Source: Candidatus Thorarchaeota archaeon (lineage in GTDB: Archaea; Asgardarchaeota; Thorarchaeia; Thorarchaeales; Thorarchaeaceae). From it: DNA of 22,719 bases. The position numbers were made by a program, and so were the translations under genes. Below the pieces are notes generated by a model that was not told the origin of the DNA, ran no database searches, and saw only the letters and a list, made by a program, of their open reading frames with translations. This document shows, piece by piece, positions 7,546 to 13,632 of the stretch; within the stretch, counting starts at the first letter, position 1; every line of letters starts with the position of its first letter. The stretch is taken from NCBI GenBank assembly GCA_016840385.1, contig JAEOSL010000051.1, positions 1-22,719 of the forward strand. The letters run 5' to 3'.

Positions 7546-8898
7546 TTGAAAAGACCGGACGTTATTATAGTTGGAGCAGGAAGCGCAGGAAGTGTTACTG
7601 CTAGACGCTGTGCAGAATTGGGACTTCGAACTCTACTTCTTGATAGAAAACCACAGGAAGAAGTTGGACAAAAGGTGTGCGGTGATGAGGTCAGTAAATC
7701 ACATTTTGAGGCCACAGGTATCAATTACCCCAAAGATGATGAAATCTCCACAAGTATTGCAGGAGCAGATGTCTATCCACCAAGTTTGACGAATGAATTG
7801 CAGGTTCGCGGTTGGGCAGACTTTGATGGTTGGACTGTAAACAGACTGATTTTCGGACAGAGACTTCTAAATGAAGCAATCCGAGCAGGAGTTGATTTTC
7901 GTCCGGGTATTCACGTTGGAGGTCCAACAGTAATTGGAGATCAAGTCACGGGAGTTCAATACATAGAGGTTGGCTCTAGTGAACAGAAAATCGTCAAAGC
8001 AAAATTAGTCGTTGATGCCAGTGGTTTTGCAGCAACGATTAGGAACAAGCTCGAATCCCCATTGATTGAGAATAATATCGATAAAGGAGATATTGCTCTC
8101 TGTTACAGAGAGATTCTAAAATTGAAAGTTCCACTTGCTGAACCAGAGGTCGCTCGAGTCTTTCTTGGAGAAGGAACTGCACCTAAAGGGTATGCGTGGA
8201 TCTTCCCCAAAGGTTTGCAGGAAGTCAATGCGGGAATTGGTGTAACGGGAGGAAAAGGGAAAGGTTCTCCGAAAGCACATTTTGCAGATTTCAAGAAGAG
8301 ATACCCTCTTCTTTTCGAGAGCACAGTGATTGATGGAAAAGGTGGTGCCGTTCCTGTTAGACGACCCCTGAAAAGCTTAGTAGGAGATGGTGTCGCATTT
8401 GTTGGTGATTCTGCTCTGCAAGTAAACCCAATACACGGAGGAGGAATAGGAGCTGGAATGCGTGCAGGAATCATCCTAGGAGAAGTAGCACGAGAAGCTA
8501 TTGCTAGACGTGATGTAACAGCAAAGGGACTCTGGCCATACAATACACGCTTTCTAACAAACTTCGGGAGGAAACTTGCATCTCTTGAAATCTTCAGAAG
8601 ATTGCTACAGGGGGTATCCGATGAGGATATGGACTACGGCTTTGAGAAAAGAATTCTTGAAGCAGGAGACCTAATGGCCGCAAATAGGGGAGATGGATTC
8701 TCGCTCAGCACCGTTGATAAAATGAAGCGAGTACGACGGGCAGCTGGAAAATTGGGTTTACTCCTAAAAATACAGAAAGCTGCTAGCCTGATGAAGAAAA
8801 TGAACAAACTCTATGCAGCATATCCGTCATCATCTGCGGGGCTTGATGCTTGGGAGAAAAATGTTCTCGGCATTATTGAAAGTGCTGGATTTGAATAG
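7546..8898 (+). CDS. Geranylgeranyl reductase family FAD protein
   Basis: A 450-aa flavoprotein of the geranylgeranyl reductase family, which in archaea saturates the isoprenoid chains of ether lipids (digeranylgeranylglycerophospholipid reductase). Seen: an N-terminal FAD Rossmann motif GAGSAG (10-15) with an acidic residue ending beta2 (LLLD, 30-33), the KVCGD motif with Cys45 (43-47), DASG (157-160), the substrate-region signature YAWIFPKG (216-223) and the second FAD motif GDSALQVNPIHGGGIG (287-302). The start is TTG at 7546: an in-frame TAG lies at 7522, no ATG is nearby, and the FAD motif begins a few residues in. No ribosome binding site is visible, which fits a short or leaderless transcript. 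Related enzymes also reduce menaquinone or chlorophyll side chains, so the exact substrate is inference. Confidence 0.9.
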   Translation: MKRPDVIIVGAGSAGSVTARRCAELGLRTLLLDRKPQEEVGQKVCGDEVSKSHFEATGINYPKDDEISTSIAGADVYPPSLTNELQVRGWADFDGWTVNRLIFGQRLLNEAIRAGVDFRPGIHVGGPTVIGDQVTGVQYIEVGSSEQKIVKAKLVVDASGFAATIRNKLESPLIENNIDKGDIALCYREILKLKVPLAEPEVARVFLGEGTAPKGYAWIFPKGLQEVNAGIGVTGGKGKGSPKAHFADFKKRYPLLFESTVIDGKGGAVPVRRPLKSLVGDGVAFVGDSALQVNPIHGGGIGAGMRAGIILGEVAREAIARRDVTAKGLWPYNTRFLTNFGRKLASLEIFRRLLQGVSDEDMDYGFEKRILEAGDLMAANRGDGFSLSTVDKMKRVRRAAGKLGLLLKIQKAASLMKKMNKLYAAYPSSSAGLDAWEKNVLGIIESAGFE

Positions 8899-8908
8899 AA
8901 AAAGTGAA

Positions 8909-8941
8909 GGATGGAAAGAAACCATCCAACATTTGTTTTTT
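8909..8941. terminator. Bidirectional hairpin terminator between GGR and radA
   Basis: GGATGG, a 7-nt loop and CCATCC form a perfect 6-bp stem (8909-8927). On the plus strand it is followed by a T-rich run (six T at 8936-8941). On the minus strand, reading out of radA, it is followed by about five T. It sits between the convergent stops of the two genes. Confidence 0.65.
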
Positions 8942-8945
8942 GAGA

Positions 8946-10001
8946 TTATACGTCCCTGATACCTTCTTTCATTATTGTAAAGACGGCTTCTCCTTCAGGG
9001 AGATTTGGTGAGTCAACAAGTCGGCAGATTCTACGTTCACCCTTTGACTTTCTAAGGTAACACCTAGTCTGAGGTACGTGTGCTAATACATGACCACCAA
9101 CTGGTGCAGTTGGGTCTCCAAAGAACGCATCTGGTCGTGACATGACCTGATTGGTAATGTACACTGCCATGTTATTGATCTCTGCACCTCGCTGGAGATG
9201 GTGAAGGTGTTTGTTTAGCTTCTGCTGTCTTGCAGCTAGTGTACCTCTACCAGTATATTCAGCACGAAAGTGACTTGTAACCGAGTCTAGAACGAGGAGC
9301 TTGGCGTTTTTCTCCCCTGCCATCTGCATTGCTTGGTCGCACAATAGAATCTGATGGTCTGAATTATAGGCTCGAGCCCAGACAACATTCTTGAGAACTT
9401 TCGCAGTATCCATTCCATAAGCTTCAGCCATATCTACAAGCCGCTCAGGTCTGAATGTGCCTTCAGTGTCAACGTAGATTGCTGTTGCACTAAGACCTCC
9501 TTCTTCAGGGGGTCGCTGAATCATGACAGCCAACTGGTGTCCCATCTGTGTTTTTCCAGATCTGAATGAACCGTACATCTCAGTAATGGACTGGGTTTCC
9601 AGACCTCCTCCAAAGAGTTCATCAAGAGCTTTCGAACCGGTTGAGATTCTGCCTGCTACCCTTCGCCTCTCAAGTAGTAGATCAGCGGTTTCAAAGCCAA
9701 TATCTAGCATCTCGCGAGCAGCTTTGATGATTTTCGTTGCAGTGGTTTCTCCAATGGCACCAGCTGCAGCGAGTTCATTGGGTGACGCTACAGCAATAGC
9801 TTCTACATTTTTGAAACCAGATTCTGCTAATCGCTTTCCAATGGCGGGACCAACACCTGGAAGGTCCGTTACTTCAATATCAACGACTGAATCGGTAGAA
9901 CCAATATCAATCTCTTCTGCTTCTGCTTTACCTTCTTCTTCGAATTTCTCGTAATCTTCAGCCTCTTCTGCTTCTTCGACATCTTTCTTCTTCGGGGACA
10001 A
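8946..10001 (-). CDS. radA: DNA repair and recombination protein RadA
   Basis: Archaeal Rad51/RecA recombinase that forms filaments on single-stranded DNA and catalyses strand exchange. The 351-aa protein has an acidic N-terminal tail (7-36), a helix-hairpin-helix DNA-binding domain (about 43-100, LPGVGPAIGKRLAESGF), the linker/polymerisation region and the RecA core: Walker A GSFRSGKT (144-151), Glu180 in VDTEGTF, Walker B LLVLD (235-239), DNA-binding loops around 245-260 and 290-302, and YITNQV (281-286). The start is TTG at 10001, with a near-perfect GAGGGAGGT seven nt upstream, so this start is well supported despite the rare codon. It has its own promoter region (TATA near 10066-10075). 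The same-strand Roadblock gene lies 178 nt upstream. Its HhH domain resembles the two in the Topo VI A extension of this window. Confidence 0.96.
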   Translation of the reverse strand: MSPKKKDVEEAEEAEDYEKFEEEGKAEAEEIDIGSTDSVVDIEVTDLPGVGPAIGKRLAESGFKNVEAIAVASPNELAAAGAIGETTATKIIKAAREMLDIGFETADLLLERRRVAGRISTGSKALDELFGGGLETQSITEMYGSFRSGKTQMGHQLAVMIQRPPEEGGLSATAIYVDTEGTFRPERLVDMAEAYGMDTAKVLKNVVWARAYNSDHQILLCDQAMQMAGEKNAKLLVLDSVTSHFRAEYTGRGTLAARQQKLNKHLHHLQRGAEINNMAVYITNQVMSRPDAFFGDPTAPVGGHVLAHVPQTRCYLRKSKGERRICRLVDSPNLPEGEAVFTIMKEGIRDV

Positions 10002-10065
10002 TATGAAGACCTCCCTCAGATACTAACGCATCTGCATGTGGACAGGATGTAGTCTAAGTAAACAG

Positions 10066-10075
10066 TATAAAAATA
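10066..10075 (-). promoter_or_regulatory. Candidate radA TATA box
   Basis: On the minus strand the sequence reads TATTTTTATA, about 65 nt upstream of the radA TTG. Transcription would start near 10043 with a leader of about 40 nt carrying the strong GGGAGGT ribosome binding site. Confidence 0.45.
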
Positions 10076-10085
10076 GCACTAGTGC
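10076..10085. promoter_or_regulatory. 10-bp palindrome abutting the radA TATA box
   Basis: GCACTAGTGC is a perfect palindrome lying immediately upstream of the radA TATA element, in the position where TFB (BRE) or a regulator would bind. A second short dyad, TTTCC-N6-GGAAA, follows at about 10088-10103. Function is not established. Confidence 0.35.
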
Positions 10086-10179
10086 ACTTTCCGAGTAAGG
10101 AAACCATAAGGCTTCAGAATTAGAAACCTACTATTCACTAAGTTCAGATGAAATTAGGTGCGATGAGTTGAAATAATGA

Positions 10180-10488
10180 CTAGGACTTTGTAAGGGTAAC
10201 AAGTATGAACTCATCTTGAGGTGCAATTCTGATACCACCCATATTGGTCTGGATCTGGATGAATGCTAATTCTCCGCCTTCCTTAACACCTTTTACAATC
10301 TCAAGGGTCTTTCCAATCAATGCACTCAGAAGAGCAGAGATTTCTTCAGCACGTTCAAGGGATACACCCCATGTGTTGATGGGAAATCCTTCTGGGCTTA
10401 TGAATAAGGCTGCATAAACGTCTGGAAACTTGTTTGTAATGTTCTGGATAATTCGCTCGAAGATTTCACGCTTTGGCATTGCTGGCAT
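10180..10488 (-). CDS. Roadblock/LC7 domain protein
   Basis: A 102-aa single-domain protein of the Roadblock/LC7 superfamily. The fold follows the family pattern: N-terminal helix (FERIIQNITNKFPDV), beta strand YAALFISPEGFPINTW, a central helix AEEISALLSALIGKTLEI, and strands ELAFIQIQTNMGGIRIAP and EFILVTLTK. In bacteria (MglB) and eukaryotes (Ragulator, dynein light chain) such proteins dimerise and bind or regulate small GTPases, so a link with the two Ras-like GTPases 5-7 kb away is plausible; it is inference only. The ATG at 10488 follows AGGAAGT; a second ATG three codons later is possible. It lies upstream of radA on the same strand, but with a 178-nt gap and a separate radA promoter, and is divergent from the PAP2-like gene. 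Confidence 0.85.
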   Translation of the reverse strand: MPAMPKREIFERIIQNITNKFPDVYAALFISPEGFPINTWGVSLERAEEISALLSALIGKTLEIVKGVKEGGELAFIQIQTNMGGIRIAPQDEFILVTLTKS

Positions 10489-10618
10489 ATTTCGTACTTC
10501 CTAGCGGAATGACTAGTTCCCTTGGAAAAAAAAGTGTCAGATACCAAATAAGAGGTTTGTTGTCATATGTTCCTCAGTTGTCTTTGGATATAGATTCGAT
10601 ATATTGCGAAGTTATACT

Positions 10619-11296
10619 ATGGATTCTGAAGAAAAAGAAGGAAATATAGGAGAGTCTGGAGATTTTGTGACTATGAAATATGGAGATGAGTTGCTAGACC
10701 TGCATGGTAGGCGAGTTGCTATAGCACGTGTGATATCAAGATTGACGCCAGCACCTCTGATCAATCTCTATGCATGTATTATTTTCTCTCTATATTCACC
10801 CATTGGTCTAGGACCTTTCCTATCTCCTCTTTCTAACATCCTGTTATGCATCATTATGATGGTGTTTCTACCGATTACTCCAATCTTATACTCTGCAAGG
10901 AAAGGTTTGGTCGATCTTGATGTATCTGATTGGGACAGCAGAAGGAAGTATTTTCTTTTCTCGCTGCCGTTTTATTTAGGTGCATTCATAGTATACTTCG
11001 GACTTAGTTGCATAATTATGAGTGCTCTTGCTGCTGCATATTTCACAGTTACCAGTGGTGTTACGATAGCGAATCAGAAGTCTAAGGTTTCTGTACATGG
11101 GGCTGGAATCGGTGGGCCAGGAACGGCGCTTTTCTTCGTCTTCGGGTGGTTCGCGCTTCCTGTTATCATTGTGTGGATTCTGGTTATCTGGTCACGTACA
11201 ATTCTCAAGCAACACAGTTTGAAACAATCAATTGCTGGAGTATTACTTGGTATCATCATTACACTTTGTACATACCCCTTTGTGTACATTATCTAA
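10619..11296 (+). CDS. PAP2-like integral membrane protein
   Basis: A 225-aa membrane protein with about five to six membrane segments: near 44-62, 70-92, 112-148 (probably two), 167-191 and 206-225. It carries remnants of phosphatidic-acid-phosphatase (PAP2) motifs: KVSVH (156-160), at the place of the PSGH motif, and SRTILKQH (192-199), which fits SR-X5-H exactly. The residue four after that His, Asp in canonical enzymes, is Gln203, and the KX6RP motif is not obvious. It may hydrolyse lipid phosphates or isoprenyl diphosphates, or be a non-classical member. The ATG at 10619 is chosen over a TTG at 10604; a TATA-like GGATATAGAT lies about 32 nt upstream. Divergent from the Roadblock gene. 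Confidence 0.65.
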   Translation: MDSEEKEGNIGESGDFVTMKYGDELLDLHGRRVAIARVISRLTPAPLINLYACIIFSLYSPIGLGPFLSPLSNILLCIIMMVFLPITPILYSARKGLVDLDVSDWDSRRKYFLFSLPFYLGAFIVYFGLSCIIMSALAAAYFTVTSGVTIANQKSKVSVHGAGIGGPGTALFFVFGWFALPVIIVWILVIWSRTILKQHSLKQSIAGVLLGIIITLCTYPFVYII

Positions 11297-11361
11297 CAAT
11301 ACTGCTTGCGATGCCGTACGAAAACAGTTCATATGTATTGTCTTGGAAATTATGTTGGTAA

Positions 11362-11387
11362 TCTCAGTTACAATACTTTGACTGAGA
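11362..11387. promoter_or_regulatory. 7-bp inverted repeat between the PAP2-like and zinc-ribbon/TPR genes
   Basis: TCTCAGT, a 12-nt spacer and ACTGAGA form a perfect dyad 24 nt before the ATG at 11412. It could be an operator for the downstream gene or the end hairpin of the upstream one. No T-run follows on the plus strand, which makes a terminator less likely. Confidence 0.35.
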
Positions 11388-11411
11388 AATAAAACAACAG
11401 CGGATAGCAAT

Positions 11412-12617
11412 ATGGTCGACCATCTACAATGCCCAGAATGCGGTAAGAGTTTAGGAATTGGATCAACATTCTGTATTGGATGTGGAAATAAGATTCCAGA
11501 AGGTCTTGAACCAGTAGCTACTCCAGAGCCTGACACTTTACCAAGTGTGGAAGAATCTGGATTAGATGATATTGCTGAACCTGTTTTAATGGATGAACCA
11601 ACTCTCCCCGAGCCGGAACCAGAAGTAGCACCAGCATCAGAAGAGCTCAGTTGGGACGAAGATATTCCGGATTTACCTGCTAGCGATGCTGTGGTTGATC
11701 ATGGCGAAACTGTGACCAGTGCTCCAGCGTCAGTTGCTATTGATGCAGAGCCAGAAGCACGAGACCCCGTGATTAATGATGAACCTCAGTTATCGTGGGA
11801 TGAGGGTGTCGAAGAGGTCAAAGAAGGTATGCCTTTCACAGAAGTAGAACCTCCAAGAATTGTAACAGAAGCTCATGCGATTGATGCATCAACTGATGAG
11901 GCTCTTACACATCTATTTCCTGAAGTTCAGGATGATGCAACAAGAGATGCAGTAACGCACCTTTTCCCAGAAGGAAGAGGTAGTACGACTGCAACGTTTA
12001 TCGATGTTGTAGTAGGAAAGCCTTCGAAGATTTCAATCAAGTCACCTTTGAAAGAACTTGACCATGCATCCTGTCCAAATTGTGGTGTAGCAATCACTTC
12101 AGATGGATTTGAATATCCACCCTATGTTTTTGATGCAATGGGTAAAGCACGGTCGGAATATGGCGATCAGCTCTTGAAAGAAAATGAACATGAACGTGCC
12201 ATCGAGTATTACGAGATGGCTAAGATGCTTTTTGAAAAATCTGGAACAGAGAAGAATGTAGCCGAAGCCTTGAGGAAAATTGATTTGGGCTATGACGCAA
12301 TGGCTCAGTTCCATTATGATGAAGCAGAATCTCATTTGAAAGAAGGTGACTTCGAGTGGGCTATTGTACAATATAAGAAAGCTAGAGAATTGTACATGTT
12401 TACAACAGATTCCAAAAAGAGAGCCCGATGCGCTGAACGTGCTCGTGAGACTTATGCCATCTGGGGTAAAGCACTTGAGGCCGAAGGAGACAAGCTAGCA
12501 AAGGCAACGAAAACAAGAGATGCTCTTGCCAAGTACCAAGAAGCTGCCGCGAAGTACAGAGAAGGTGGCGACTCTAAGCGTTTGAAAGGACTCGACAAGA
12601 AGATTCGGAAAGCTTAG
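11412..12617 (+). CDS. Zinc-ribbon, acidic linker and TPR-like protein
   Basis: A 401-aa modular protein of unknown function. An N-terminal zinc ribbon (CPEC 7-10, CIGC 21-24) is followed by a long acidic Pro/Glu/Asp-rich, probably disordered region (30-205). This holds two copies of SWDE (80-83 and 128-131) and two copies of THLFPE in matching context (166-171 and 182-187). A lone CPNC (221-224) precedes a helical C-terminal part (240-401) with TPR-like repeats: A-x-E-Y-Y-E-M-A-K and A-I-V-Q-Y-K-K-A-R helices (about 245-277, 295-330, 343-385). This layout suggests a cytoplasmic adaptor that binds partners through short motifs and a helical scaffold. The tail is Lys/Arg-rich. Convergent with the amidohydrolase, stops 8 nt apart. 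Confidence 0.8.
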   Translation: MVDHLQCPECGKSLGIGSTFCIGCGNKIPEGLEPVATPEPDTLPSVEESGLDDIAEPVLMDEPTLPEPEPEVAPASEELSWDEDIPDLPASDAVVDHGETVTSAPASVAIDAEPEARDPVINDEPQLSWDEGVEEVKEGMPFTEVEPPRIVTEAHAIDASTDEALTHLFPEVQDDATRDAVTHLFPEGRGSTTATFIDVVVGKPSKISIKSPLKELDHASCPNCGVAITSDGFEYPPYVFDAMGKARSEYGDQLLKENEHERAIEYYEMAKMLFEKSGTEKNVAEALRKIDLGYDAMAQFHYDEAESHLKEGDFEWAIVQYKKARELYMFTTDSKKRARCAERARETYAIWGKALEAEGDKLAKATKTRDALAKYQEAAAKYREGGDSKRLKGLDKKIRKA

Positions 12618-12625
12618 TAAAACAC

Positions 12626-13549
12626 TCACTTAGGTTTGAAGCCAGTGAGTCGTAGAATATTTTTCCTGAATATCAAATCTATATCATCTTCTGAATAACA
12701 GAATTGTGGACAAATTGCTTTCACTGCTTTATATTGCTCCTCCAATATATTGAACCTGAAACCTCTTGGAAAGAACGATGAATCAGTTCCAAAGACAACT
12801 CTTTCAGCAGTTCCTGCTCTGAGTGCTTTTTCGAAAATCTTTGGTATTGTCAAATCGTAGGGTTGGAATTTCATCCAACTGTTACTTCCACTTGTATCCA
12901 TTACGACATTGTCTGTCTGATACATGAGCATGAGGACCTCTCTGAAGAAGCCTGCTCCAAAATGAGCAATCATGAAATTAAGATCAGGGAAATCTTGTGC
13001 GGGTTTCTGGATGTCCAATGGATTACCATAGCGTAGATTTGCTGTGCTTCCAATTGTGATTCCAAAATGATGGATAGCTAGGAGTTTGTGTTTCAAAGCA
13101 GCCTCATAAACGGGATAGACCTTCTTGTCATATACATGAAAATCCCACGAGCTAGGGTACAGTTTGATTCCTTGAAAACCATCCTTTGCTGCTCGTTCTA
13201 CCATTTCCACAGCATTTTCTTCTGCAGGATTGATATTGGCATAGCCAAGAAAACGACCAGGGAATCTCTTACGAGTTTCATTGAACTCATCCCAAGTTTC
13301 AGGACTGATCATCATTCCAATAGCTGAAATGCCATATTTGTCAAGCTCATTAATCCACAGTTGGCCAGCATCCCAGTTTTCATCAGGAATTGGCAGGGTT
13401 TCCATATCTGTATAATTTGCAACTCTCTTTTGCATCCGTTCGAGTAGCTCACCACTGGTATCATTCTCAAGCCATCGTTTTATTGTGGCAAATGTGAAAA
13501 AGTGTGCATGTGAGTCAACTACTTTGATTCCAATTTTGGAGACTACCAT
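12626..13549 (-). CDS. Amidohydrolase-family metal-dependent hydrolase
   Basis: A 307-aa TIM-barrel hydrolase of the Amidohydrolase_2 type (the decarboxylase/lactonase-like group). Metal and catalytic residues visible in order: HxH at the end of strand 1 (His14, His16), GIKLYPSSW (127-135), His160/His161 on a central strand (LLAIHHFG), His196 in MIAHFG, and Asp256 in VVFGTDSSF. The C-terminal helices end with IFRKNILRLTGF, a usual family ending in which the enzyme folds back on the barrel. Substrate cannot be predicted. The ATG at 13549 has TAGGTGAT upstream with good spacing. It lies just downstream of top6A on the same strand (83-nt gap), but a hairpin terminator separates them, so it probably has its own promoter. 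Confidence 0.88.
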   Translation of the reverse strand: MVVSKIGIKVVDSHAHFFTFATIKRWLENDTSGELLERMQKRVANYTDMETLPIPDENWDAGQLWINELDKYGISAIGMMISPETWDEFNETRKRFPGRFLGYANINPAEENAVEMVERAAKDGFQGIKLYPSSWDFHVYDKKVYPVYEAALKHKLLAIHHFGITIGSTANLRYGNPLDIQKPAQDFPDLNFMIAHFGAGFFREVLMLMYQTDNVVMDTSGSNSWMKFQPYDLTIPKIFEKALRAGTAERVVFGTDSSFFPRGFRFNILEEQYKAVKAICPQFCYSEDDIDLIFRKNILRLTGFKPK

Positions 13550-13597
13550 CTATTGTATCACCTATAGTTGTAGAAAAACTATTGTTAAAACCACGGG

Positions 13598-13618
13598 GAG
13601 GTCTCGTAATAAGACCTC
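13598..13618 (-). terminator. Hairpin terminator after top6A
   Basis: GAGGTCT, a 7-nt loop and AGACCTC form a perfect 7-bp stem 15 nt past the top6A stop. On the minus strand it is followed by a GGTTTTAAC stretch and, further on, five T. It would end the topoisomerase VI transcript before the amidohydrolase gene. The T-tract is not immediate, so an operator role for the amidohydrolase remains possible. Confidence 0.5.
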
Positions 13619-13632
13619 ACCTATGGTCCAAA

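Noticed and set aside
12624..12650. ACTCAC-N15-GTGAGT inverted repeat at the convergent ends of the TPR and amidohydrolase genes
   Set aside because: Mostly inside the amidohydrolase coding sequence, with a long loop and no T-run; too weak to call a terminator.
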